This document shows, in pieces, positions 41,623 to 48,621 of a DNA stretch of 48,621 nucleotides. Both the position numbers and the translations under genes were made by a program. Position 1 is the first letter of the stretch. Each line of letters begins with the position of its first letter. The notes under the pieces were generated by a model. That model was not told where the DNA came from. It saw nothing but the letters and a program-made list of their open reading frames with translations, and ran no database searches. The stretch is from Porphyromonas sp. oral taxon 278 str. W7784 (GTDB taxonomy: Bacteria > Bacteroidota > Bacteroidia > Bacteroidales > Porphyromonadaceae): NCBI RefSeq assembly GCF_000467855.2, contig NZ_KI259258.1, positions 1-48,621 on the forward strand, read 5' to 3'.

Positions 41623-43233
41623 CTAGAGGTGAAGCGTGCGGTCACATTGGGCCGCTACGTCGGGATGGTGCGTGATGAATATGACGAGCCTATCGGATGC
41701 GTGGGCTCGTAGGTATCCGAGGAATTGGGCTTCGGTATCTTGGTCTAGGGCAGAGGTCGCTTCGTCCAGCAGGAGGATCTTCCCTGGACGCAGTAGGGCA
41801 CGAGCGATGGCGATACGCTGTGCTTGCCCTTCGGAGAGCCCTAGACCTCGCTCCCCGATGACCGTATCTAGTCCCTTGGGTAGATCAAAGACAAAGTCTG
41901 CTACCGCTAGGTGTAGTACTCGCTTGAGGTCGGCATCAGTGGCCTCCTCGTCCCCGATGAGGAGATTGTCTCGTATAGTCCCGCTGAAGAGCGATCCGCC
42001 CTGAGGAACGTAGACGAAGTTCCCTCGAGTGATCTCGTTCACAGGGTAGATGCCCGTCGCCGAAGTGAGGCTGATCGTCCCTTCTGTCGGGGGTACGAGC
42101 CCCAGGAGTAGACGTAGTAGTGTCGTCTTACCTGCACCGGTGCGCCCCATCAGAGCGATCATCTCTCCTGAAGAGGCTTCTAGGGAGAAGTGCTGGTAGA
42201 CCCAATCTTCGTCCTCGGCGTAGCGGAAGCTCATATCCTTGACCTCGAGATGCACAGGACCGGTCAGCTGTACACTGCGCCCCGTCTGCTCGGTCTTGAA
42301 CTCAAGGAGATTCACCAGACGGTCCAGAGAGGACTTCGATGATATAAGGGTGGGAAGGATACCGATGAGGGTAGTCAGAGGAGACTGTATGCGTGCTACG
42401 AGCTGGAGGAACGATGTCATCAGCCCGAAGGTGATCGTACCACCATACAGGCCTCGAGCACTCCAGAGGAAGGCGACGATATATCCGCTGGAGAAGGCCC
42501 CCTGCATGAGGAGGTTAGCGAAGACCGATACGAGGGTCTGGCGCTTCACAGCACGGAGGTACTTCCCCTGACGCATCAGTAGGTGGTCGATCGAGGTAGC
42601 TTGGCGCTCGAAGGTACGGATGACCGTCTGGTTGAGTAGTGTCTCTTGGATCTGTGCTGTGATCTCACTCTCCGCCTGCTTCATCTCATCGGTATAGTGA
42701 CGCATGCGCTTGTAGTAGACCTTGCTGAAGATCGCTAGTAGTGGCATCCCCACCCCCAGGATGAGGGCAAGAGTAGGATTGAAGTAGTAGAGGAGACAGA
42801 GTGCCCCTAAGAGCTGTGCTGCTGCTAGGATCGCTGTCGGGAGTGAAGAGATGAAGAAGGTGACTAGCCCATCTGTATCCTTGAGCATACGCACCACCAT
42901 ATCCCCGCTGTGCATCTGCCCGAGGTTAGACCAGCGTGTATAGAGGAGATGGGCGAAGACCTTTGATTGTACAGCATTGTTCATCTTGGCGCCGGTGTAG
43001 TTCGTCAGACGCACCGAGATGATCCGGAAGAGTACTTGTAGACCGAGGGTGATGACCAGGGCGGCCGAGAAGGTGTGTATGGAACCTGCTCTCTGATGTG
43101 CAGCGATGTCGATGACACACTTAGAGAGCCAGATGAAGACAAGGTTAGTAGCGACGGTACCAAGACCGAAGAGGATGATCAGGATGATCCCCCACTTGTG
43201 TCCTCTTAGGATGAAGCGTACTAGGTCGATCAT
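41623..43233 (-). CDS. ABC exporter (fused membrane and ATPase domains)
   Basis: A 536-residue half-transporter: six transmembrane helices (residues about 1-300) and an ATPase domain with Walker A GRTGAGKTT, Q-loop in YVPQGGSLFSGTIRDN, signature LSEGQ, Walker B ILLLDEATSALD and the H-loop in ITHHPD. There is no N-terminal C39 peptidase domain, so it would not cleave a leader peptide itself. MsbA-type lipid flippases are similar in form, but the 4-bp overlap (ATGA) with the nucleotidyltransferase gene and the PqqD-like gene before it suggest export of a modified peptide or another small product. Substrate unknown. Confidence 0.9.
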   Translation of the reverse strand: MIDLVRFILRGHKWGIILIILFGLGTVATNLVFIWLSKCVIDIAAHQRAGSIHTFSAALVITLGLQVLFRIISVRLTNYTGAKMNNAVQSKVFAHLLYTRWSNLGQMHSGDMVVRMLKDTDGLVTFFISSLPTAILAAAQLLGALCLLYYFNPTLALILGVGMPLLAIFSKVYYKRMRHYTDEMKQAESEITAQIQETLLNQTVIRTFERQATSIDHLLMRQGKYLRAVKRQTLVSVFANLLMQGAFSSGYIVAFLWSARGLYGGTITFGLMTSFLQLVARIQSPLTTLIGILPTLISSKSSLDRLVNLLEFKTEQTGRSVQLTGPVHLEVKDMSFRYAEDEDWVYQHFSLEASSGEMIALMGRTGAGKTTLLRLLLGLVPPTEGTISLTSATGIYPVNEITRGNFVYVPQGGSLFSGTIRDNLLIGDEEATDADLKRVLHLAVADFVFDLPKGLDTVIGERGLGLSEGQAQRIAIARALLRPGKILLLDEATSALDQDTEAQFLGYLRAHASDRLVIFITHHPDVAAQCDRTLHL

Positions 43234-44372
43234 CTCCTACGACGTACTAGGAGTAGAAGATGCCCGAGTACCGATCCCCAGATGATGCGGGAAGCATGGA
43301 CAGGGGTGATGGAGTAGAGTCGGCGAGATCGGCGTGCTTTGAAGACGAGCTTACGCCAGTTCGTGACCCATACGTTCTGCGACTTGCCTGGGCGCTGTGC
43401 GAAGCCGAAGTTGCCACTATAGAGGACGTCTAGCATCACCTGGTCTGTATTGGGGTCTTCCTGCTCCAGCAGAGGGAAGGGGAAGATGCTTGGGGAGACA
43501 CGGAGGTGACGGATCGCAGCTTGGGCGAAGAGCTGCATCGGATAGAGGATATCCAGCTCACGGGCATAGGAGAGGATCTTGTCCTGATCGAGCTGTCCCT
43601 TCAGCTGGGTCATCAGGAGGAGCCAGTCGCTGTACTGACGAAAGCCTACGCCCCAGTGTAGCCAATGGAAGAAGAGGTGGATGAAGACATAGACGACATT
43701 GAGCTCGTGGGGGAGCGTGTCTACGGTGTAGTCTCCGAGGGGTAGGGGGATGAGGCTCCCTGACTCTGTAGCCTCACGGACGAGCTTGTCGAAGGCTCTA
43801 TTGTGTCGCTTATGGTCGAAGAAGACGGCTCGGGCATGATTCTCGATGACCGTACGGCCGTAGGAGAAGGCCGTATGCCCATAGCGTACCTCTGAGTCGT
43901 CGTGTAGATGGAAGCCCTGCTCAGTCAGCAGATGATTGGCCTTCTCGTAGTGGTCACCAGAGGTGAAGAGCACATCTAGGTCTCCCCCCGAGCGCAGGGA
44001 TGGATCGGGGTAATACTGACTGAGGCTTAGCCCCTTGAGTAGGATGAAGGGTAGGCCTGCATCTTCGTAGAGCTTGGAGAGCTTGCCTAGGGCGCCGGTG
44101 AGGTAGATATTAGCTCGTCGTGTCAGCTCGATCTCGGAGAAGATCGTCAGACACAGGTTGCGATTGGGCAGCGAGCCCTTAGGGAGCGTAAGGATTCGGT
44201 CCCCGACGAAGGCGGGTACAGCATGGGAGGTGGCTAGGCGATGTATCCTACGCCACGACCGCTCCTCTAGGCCTGCGAAGAGTTCAGGTCTAGGAAGCTC
44301 GCTGTGTAGAGCACAGCTCAGGAGCTCCAGGAAGAGCTCCTCATCATGGGTGAGTGTCGCTGTGGTGCTCAA
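43230..44372 (-). CDS. Nucleotidyltransferase-like protein (PF14907-type)
   Basis: A 380-residue cytoplasmic protein resembling the 'uncharacterised nucleotidyltransferase' family PF14907. The core is FILLKGLSLSQYYPDP followed by RSGGDLDVLF, the Asp-x-Asp metal site of the nucleotidyltransferase fold, at about residues 113-140. Related proteins act as tailoring enzymes in some lasso peptide clusters. The start is a TTG at 44372 that overlaps the PqqD stop in TTGA, so its translation probably depends on that of the PqqD-like gene. It overlaps the ABC gene by 4 bp. Target and nucleotide are unknown. Confidence 0.82.
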   Translation of the reverse strand: MSTTATLTHDEELFLELLSCALHSELPRPELFAGLEERSWRRIHRLATSHAVPAFVGDRILTLPKGSLPNRNLCLTIFSEIELTRRANIYLTGALGKLSKLYEDAGLPFILLKGLSLSQYYPDPSLRSGGDLDVLFTSGDHYEKANHLLTEQGFHLHDDSEVRYGHTAFSYGRTVIENHARAVFFDHKRHNRAFDKLVREATESGSLIPLPLGDYTVDTLPHELNVVYVFIHLFFHWLHWGVGFRQYSDWLLLMTQLKGQLDQDKILSYARELDILYPMQLFAQAAIRHLRVSPSIFPFPLLEQEDPNTDQVMLDVLYSGNFGFAQRPGKSQNVWVTNWRKLVFKARRSRRLYSITPVHASRIIWGSVLGHLLLLVRRRR

Positions 44373-44635
44373 TCGATGATCTCTGCCTCCTTGAGCATCT
44401 GTATCAGGAGCTCAACGTCGGCACGAGCCTGCTCCCCACTTACTTCATAGCGGTCGGTCAGGAGCTCTACCCAGTCCTCTAGGGTGAAGTCCTTCCCTCG
44501 TACACTCTCGATGAGATAAGCTGCACTATCGTTGAGGCTCACGGCCTGTGTATAGTCTAAGCTATCACCAGAGCCCACGATCATGATATACTCATCGGCA
44601 ATCTTACGTAGAGAGATTTGGTCTTTGATTCTCAT
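44369..44635 (-). CDS. PqqD-like protein (possible RiPP recognition element)
   Basis: An 88-residue protein with the PqqD winged-helix pattern: three short strands (ISLRKIADEYIMIVG), then YTQAVSLNDSAAYLIESVRGKDFTLEDWVELLTDRYEVSGEQARADVELLIQMLKEAEII. PqqD-type RRE domains bind the leader of ribosomally made peptides and hand it to modifying enzymes. No precursor, lasso cyclase, radical SAM enzyme or leader protease is encoded within the window. It starts 60 bp after the S4 gene and overlaps the nucleotidyltransferase gene by 4 bp. Confidence 0.85.
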   Translation of the reverse strand: MRIKDQISLRKIADEYIMIVGSGDSLDYTQAVSLNDSAAYLIESVRGKDFTLEDWVELLTDRYEVSGEQARADVELLIQMLKEAEIID

Positions 44636-44695
44636 CCTATGGTTGTGATTTGTTGTTTGTCGTTGCTGAGCTTTCCTCCGCTGTGTCTCTGGGCG

Positions 44696-45115
44696 TTAGT
44701 CCCAGTCCTCCTCCCAGTCGAAGAGGTCTAGATCCTCGGGTAGATCGTCTGCGAACTGATCCAGGTCTCGGCGGTCCTTCTTGGTGGGTCGCCCTAAGCC
44801 TTTCGCTCGGTCGACGAAGCCAGAGATACGCTGGAGCTCTAGGATCTCGTACTGAGAGGCCGGTGTGACATTCTCCATATACTGGGGCACGAGCTTAGCG
44901 CCTACCCGATGTCCCAAGAGATCAAGTACACGGAAGGAATACTCTATCGGAGGCTTACGGACGGAGATGACTTCCCCACGCTGTACGAGTCGAGATGGCT
45001 TGACACTCGTCCCTGCGATACTGACACGCCCTTTCTTGCAAGCGTCTGTTGCGATCGAGCGGGTCTTGAATATGCGGACGGCCCAGAGCCATTTGTCTAC
45101 ACGAACTTCTTCCAT
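44696..45115 (-). CDS. S4-domain RNA-binding protein (Hsp15/RqcP-like)
   Basis: A 139-residue protein with an S4 RNA-binding domain at residues about 3-65 (RVDKWLWAVRIFKTRSIATDACKKGRVSIAG...VQRGEVISVR) and a charged tail ending in an acidic stretch (DLDQFADDLPEDLDLFDWEEDWD). The length and layout match Hsp15 (HslR), which rescues stalled 50S subunits carrying peptidyl-tRNA. A good Shine-Dalgarno AAGGAG (minus strand, 45119-45124) sits just before the ATG. It is the first gene of the PqqD/nucleotidyltransferase/ABC/SufT/lpxH run. Confidence 0.9.
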   Translation of the reverse strand: MEEVRVDKWLWAVRIFKTRSIATDACKKGRVSIAGTSVKPSRLVQRGEVISVRKPPIEYSFRVLDLLGHRVGAKLVPQYMENVTPASQYEILELQRISGFVDRAKGLGRPTKKDRRDLDQFADDLPEDLDLFDWEEDWD

Positions 45116-45136
45116 ACACTCCTTCTAGAGTTTTAG

Positions 45137-45144
45137 CAAAGATA
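45137..45144 (-). promoter_or_regulatory. -7 promoter element for the S4-PqqD operon
   Basis: TATCTTTG on the minus strand, 21 nt before the S4 start, is a full match to TAnnTTTG. No other promoter of this quality is seen until lpxH, so it may drive all six genes. Confidence 0.65.
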
Positions 45145-45358
45145 TGTAATCTCTGTCGAAATCTATTGTCTCCACCCCGAAGATCGTGATAGAGGGTATC
45201 TATCTCACGTCTCTTTGCAGAGCTGTAGGTTAAGAAACTGCTAGAAAACGACCTAATGTTAGCCGAAAAAGTGAATAAATCGATGGTGCTCTTCCTACCG
45301 ATTAGTATCCCAAGCTGAGGTCTACAGAAGACTCTTACTCCTGAGGGTAGTCGCCTGC

Positions 45359-48019
45359 CTAAGGAGTCTTAAGCAGGTGCTGGATCTCACTGAGCTTATT
45401 GAGTGCCTCTAGTGGGGTGAGGCTGTCGATCTGCACCGAGAGGAGGCGCTCACGGATATCGGAGAGTACAGGGTCATCGAGCTGGAAGAAGCTCATCTGT
45501 ACGCCCGTAGAGATCTGCTCGGTAGGTAGCGTGTCAGGGCTGGGGGCACGGCTGACCTGCACCTCCGCGCCTAGCCCTGTGACCTCGTGGATATGAGCCG
45601 ACTCGAGCTGAGCAAGGATCTCGGAGGCTCGGGTGGTGATGCTCTGTGGCATCCCCCCGAGGCGTGCTACCTGAATCCCGAAGCTATGTTCGCTCCCCCC
45701 ACGGACGAGCTTGCGTAGGAAGAGCATTTTCCCTTCGATCTCTCGGGCGGAGACGTTGTAGTTCTTCACTCGGGGAAGGCGTGCTTCGAGGTCATTGAGC
45801 TCGTGGTAGTGCGTGGCGAAGAGCGTCTTAGGTCTTCCGTGGGGATTGTCGTGGAGGTACTCGATGATCGCCCAGGCGATGGAGATCCCGTCATAGGTGC
45901 TCGTCCCACGGCCCAGCTCGTCGAAGAGGACGAGGGAGCGTGGTGTGAGGGCATTGAGGATACTGGAGGCCTCCTGCATCTCGACCATGAAGGTCGACTC
46001 GCCCCGTGAGATATTGTCCGAAGCTCCCACACGGGTGAAGATCCCGTCGGTGAGCCCTAGGTGAGCGGCTTCTGCCGGTACGAAGGAGCCAATCTGTGCT
46101 AGGAGGACGATCAGTGCCGTCTGGCGTAGGAGGGCGGACTTACCACTCATATTAGGCCCGGTGATGACCATGATCTGCGTCTCGTCTTCGTCGAGGTGTA
46201 CATCATTTGGCACATAGGTCTGTCCGAAGGGGAGCTGTTGCTCGATCACGGGGTGTCGCCCTGATCGTATGTCGATGATGAGTCCGTCGTCGACCACAGG
46301 GCAAGCATAGCGGTCTCGTACGGCGACCTCTGAGAGGGCGGTGAGGCAGTCTACCTCGGCGATGAGGCGAGCGTTCTGCTGGAGGGCACGGATGAAGCGG
46401 GATAGTCGCACGAGGAGCTCAGCGTAGAGTCGGCTCTCGAGGCTAGCGATGCGCTCCTCGGCACCTAGGATCTTCTCCTCGTATTCCTTCAGTTCGGGGA
46501 AGATGTAGCGCTCTGCATTGACCAGGGTCTGCTTACGGGTCCAGTCCTCGGGCACCTTGTCCTTGTGCGTGGAGCGAACCTCTACATAGTAGCCGAAGAC
46601 ATTATTGAAGGCGACCTTGAGCGAAGAGATGCCGGTACGCTCGCTCTCCCGTCGCTGGAGCTGAAGGAGGTAGTCCTTGCCGTGGGTGGAGAGCTGGCGC
46701 AGTTCGTCAAGCTCGGGGCTGATGCCTGGGGCAATGGTAGCACCACGGCCAAGGGCTGAAGGGGGCTCTTCGGTCAGAGTATGCTCGATGTCACTAATGA
46801 GCTCTTCGGTAGGGGCTAGTCGGGTGGCTATCTGGGCTAGGTCGGCGGAGTCGGAGCTGGAGGCAAGGGCTCCCAGCTGATTGATCTGTCGGAGGGAGAC
46901 GGCTAGCTGGCGCACTTCACGAGGAGAGATGCGTCCGACGGCCGCCTTCGATGCTAGGCGCTCGAGGTCTCCGATGCCTAGGAGGAGTTCGGTGAAGGTG
47001 CGACGGAGCTCGTGCCCTCGCACGAGGTCGCCGACGATACGCTGACGTCGGTGGATCTCGCCGAGGTCGATCAGCGGGAAGGACAGCCAGTGTCTCAGGA
47101 GTCGTCCACCCATGGCGGTCTCCGTGCAGTCGATGATGTCGAGGAGGCTTTTCCCTTCCTCCCGATTCATCGGAGCTAGGATCTCAAGGCTTCGGAGGGT
47201 GAAGCTGTCCAGACGCATGTAGCTCAGCCGGTCGATACTGCGGAGCGTGGTGATGTGCCCCAGTTCGGTGTGGCTTGTCAGCTCTAGATAGTTAAGGATA
47301 GCCCCTGCGACGGCGATGGAAGCAGGGCGTTGCTCGAGGCCTAGCCCTTTGAGGTTCTGCAGGCCGAAGTGGGTGGTGAGCTTACGGCGGTTATTCTCCA
47401 CGGCGAAGCTCCAGTCCTCGACCTCGAAGACGAAGCCTCGGTAGGAGAAGAGACGGTCGAGTAGGCTCCGAGTGCTTCGCTCGACGAGGACCTCCTTCGG
47501 CTGGTAGGAGCTCAGGAGCTTCTCTAGATGCTCGGGGCTTCCCTCAGAGACGACGAATTCGCCCGTGGAGATGTCAAGGAAGGCGATGCTCCCTGGCCCC
47601 TCTTCCCCCGAAGGGAGGTAGAGGGCGGCTAGGTAGTTATTCTCCTTGCTCCTGAGCACATTGTCTCCGAGCACGACACCAGGGGTGACGAGCTCGGTGA
47701 TGCCCCGCTTGACGAGCTTCTTCGTGAGCTTGGGGTCTTCGAGCTGATCGCAGATAGCTACACGACGCCCGGCACGTACGAGCTTGGGCAGATAGCTATC
47801 CAGCGCATGGTGGGGGAAGCCTGCCAGCTCGACGTGCATCGCCGAACCATTGGCTCGACGGGTAAGGGTGATCCCCAGGATCTCGGCCGCAGCGATGGCA
47901 TCATCACTAAAGGTCTCGTAGAAGTCACCGACCCGGAAGAGTAGGATCGCATCGGGGTGCTTACCCTTGAGCTCCAGGTACTGCTTCATCAGAGGGGTCT
48001 CAGCGATTTTCTTTGCCAT
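45359..48019 (-). CDS. mutS: DNA mismatch repair protein MutS
   Basis: Recognises base mismatches and small loops and starts methyl-independent repair. From the ATG at 48019 the protein is 886 residues and begins MAKKIAETPLMKQYLELKGK. The mismatch-reading Phe-x-Glu is F33-Y-E35. The ATPase domain has Walker A GPNMSGKS, FDELGRGTSTYDG (Walker B) and the C-terminal helix-turn-helix YNVSAREIEG...HSFGIQVARLGGMPQ. The frame extends 40 codons upstream to 48139 with Arg/Pro-rich unconserved sequence that overlaps the previous gene, so the later start is preferred. It lies 32 bp after the thioesterase gene. Confidence 0.97.
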   Translation of the reverse strand: MAKKIAETPLMKQYLELKGKHPDAILLFRVGDFYETFSDDAIAAAEILGITLTRRANGSAMHVELAGFPHHALDSYLPKLVRAGRRVAICDQLEDPKLTKKLVKRGITELVTPGVVLGDNVLRSKENNYLAALYLPSGEEGPGSIAFLDISTGEFVVSEGSPEHLEKLLSSYQPKEVLVERSTRSLLDRLFSYRGFVFEVEDWSFAVENNRRKLTTHFGLQNLKGLGLEQRPASIAVAGAILNYLELTSHTELGHITTLRSIDRLSYMRLDSFTLRSLEILAPMNREEGKSLLDIIDCTETAMGGRLLRHWLSFPLIDLGEIHRRQRIVGDLVRGHELRRTFTELLLGIGDLERLASKAAVGRISPREVRQLAVSLRQINQLGALASSSDSADLAQIATRLAPTEELISDIEHTLTEEPPSALGRGATIAPGISPELDELRQLSTHGKDYLLQLQRRESERTGISSLKVAFNNVFGYYVEVRSTHKDKVPEDWTRKQTLVNAERYIFPELKEYEEKILGAEERIASLESRLYAELLVRLSRFIRALQQNARLIAEVDCLTALSEVAVRDRYACPVVDDGLIIDIRSGRHPVIEQQLPFGQTYVPNDVHLDEDETQIMVITGPNMSGKSALLRQTALIVLLAQIGSFVPAEAAHLGLTDGIFTRVGASDNISRGESTFMVEMQEASSILNALTPRSLVLFDELGRGTSTYDGISIAWAIIEYLHDNPHGRPKTLFATHYHELNDLEARLPRVKNYNVSAREIEGKMLFLRKLVRGGSEHSFGIQVARLGGMPQSITTRASEILAQLESAHIHEVTGLGAEVQVSRAPSPDTLPTEQISTGVQMSFFQLDDPVLSDIRERLLSVQIDSLTPLEALNKLSEIQHLLKTP

Positions 48020-48051
48020 AGTATCTAGGGGATGGAGGAGTGAGGAGGAGA

Positions 48052-48486
48052 TTACTTCCCTTCGGGGGAGAGGACGTCCTTGAGGAGCTCGGCGAAGAAC
48101 TCCCCACGGGTGAGGCGACCGTGGTCGACGACGACACACTCGACTTCGCCACGGGCAGCTAGCGTGCCGTCCAGGTGAAGGATGTCCTGATGGAAGATTA
48201 GCTTAGGTGCTCGCATCGAGCAGCGAAGAGCCGAGCGGAAGCTGTCGCCACTGCGTAGGCTCTTCTTGTAGGAGATGGTGACCTTGGTGACGAAGGCATC
48301 GAGGCCGTCCTCGTGCATCTGGCCGAAGTTGGCGCCGAGGCTCTCGAGGAATTCGTGTCGTGTGTGCTCCATGTAGTGCTGGTAGTTGGCGTTGTTCACT
48401 ACGCCCTGAAGGTCGCATTCGTAGTCACGGACCTTCATGTCCAAGTTGAAGATGTAATTCAAAGCGGTCTTTTGTTTGTAGCCCAA
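48052..48486 (-). CDS. Hotdog-fold acyl-CoA thioesterase (4HBT/YbgC-like)
   Basis: A 144-residue cytoplasmic thioesterase. The motif KVRDYECDLQGVVNNANYQHYMEHTRHEFL (residues about 18-47) is the YbgC/4-hydroxybenzoyl-CoA thioesterase active-site region, with Asp25 in the catalytic position (DLQGVVNNANY). The preserved N-terminal strand YIFNLDMKV argues for a start upstream of the ATG at 48438; the only in-frame candidate seen is a TTG at 48486, so the exact start is uncertain. A -7 element lies at 48554-48561. Probably co-transcribed with mutS. Confidence 0.87.
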   Translation of the reverse strand: MGYKQKTALNYIFNLDMKVRDYECDLQGVVNNANYQHYMEHTRHEFLESLGANFGQMHEDGLDAFVTKVTISYKKSLRSGDSFRSALRCSMRAPKLIFHQDILHLDGTLAARGEVECVVVDHGRLTRGEFFAELLKDVLSPEGK

Positions 48487-48553
48487 TTATCTAGGGCGAG
48501 GGTGAATGAACCGTAGCTGGCGAAGGGAGGTAGGGCCTTCTGCTACGACGATG

Positions 48554-48561
48554 CAAAGTTA
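48554..48561 (-). promoter_or_regulatory. -7 promoter element for thioesterase-mutS
   Basis: TAACTTTG on the minus strand is a full match to TAnnTTTG, 68 nt before the predicted thioesterase start. Confidence 0.6.
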
Positions 48562-48589
48562 CACGAAATGCCTGAGCTATACCCTCCGA

Positions 48590-48621
48590 GACGACCTACG
48601 GTAGGTCGTCGAAAAAACCTA
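48590..48621. repeat. Edge copy of the GACCTAC palindrome repeat
   Basis: A 21-nt palindrome with arms GACGACCTAC and GTAGGTCGTC around a central G (48590-48610), followed by GAAAAAACCTA, where the window ends. On the opposite strand this is the same arrangement as 38508-38536 (poly-T, then GACGACCTACCGTAGGTC), so it is probably the start of another array cut by the window edge. Confidence 0.75.

Noticed and set aside
45256-45318. 20-residue plus-strand frame as a possible peptide precursor for the PqqD system
   Set aside because: It is on the opposite strand from the operon, has no ribosome binding site and no leader/core pattern; a frame this short is expected by chance.
48020-48139. N-terminal extension of MutS
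   Set aside because: The added 40 residues are Arg/Pro-rich, overlap the thioesterase coding region and precede the conserved MutS start at 48019.

Overview
The window looks like a chromosomal segment of a Bacteroidales bacterium, most likely a Porphyromonas-type species with fairly high GC. The evidence is the Bacteroidetes -7 promoter motif TAnnTTTG upstream of many genes, a SusC/SusD pair, numerous lipoproteins whose Cys is followed by Lys/Asp/Glu-rich residues, the Bacteroidetes-type dimeric GlyRS, a GT3 glycogen synthase, a BtuG-type propeller and several lipid A genes. The species cannot be fixed from this sequence alone. I recognised no tRNA, rRNA, insertion sequence, phage gene or CRISPR array.

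Layout. 1-4.2 kb: glyS, an FKBP-like lipoprotein, surE and lpxB on the plus strand. 4.2-5.0 kb: a long non-coding stretch with imperfect DnaA-box-like motifs and an AT-rich block, a weak oriC candidate. 5.0-9.0 kb: ROK sugar kinase, then a nudix hydrolase/BASS transporter/secreted hydrolase operon. 9.3-10.7 kb: an AT-richer overlapping pair on the minus strand, ASCH protein and GNAT-ASCH-like protein, probably acquired. 10.9-15.3 kb: recG, ispD, xseB (minus) divergent from a QueA-family gene (plus). 15.4-20.6 kb: a SusC/SusD nutrient uptake pair. 21-24.8 kb: eptA-like phosphoethanolamine transferase, rlmH, a DUF3127 protein and trpS. 25-27.9 kb: a small membrane protein, mazG-like and deoC (plus), and a VanX-like dipeptidase.

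28.2-38.3 kb is a large outer-membrane locus: a BtuB-like TonB receptor, a BtuG-like propeller lipoprotein, a second lipoprotein of the type found in B12 loci, a DUF5074-like propeller, then three more lipoproteins (plant-type LRR, BspA-type LRR, propeller), each gene separated by a hairpin. I read it as a cobalamin-capture locus with extra surface proteins. 38.7-40.3 kb is glycogen synthase. 40.4-45.1 kb is an apparent operon of S4 protein, PqqD-like protein, nucleotidyltransferase, ABC exporter, SufT-like protein and lpxH. The middle three genes overlap by 4 bp each and resemble RiPP tailoring/export machinery without a visible precursor. 45.4-48.5 kb carries mutS and a hotdog thioesterase.

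Four intergenic sites carry short repeats. Three are arrays of 3-4 units with a period of about 23 nt but different core sequences; the fourth, at the right edge, is a copy of the 38.5 kb type in the opposite orientation. Together with the PqqD/nucleotidyltransferase/ABC operon and the GNAT/ASCH pair, these are the least explained parts of the window.
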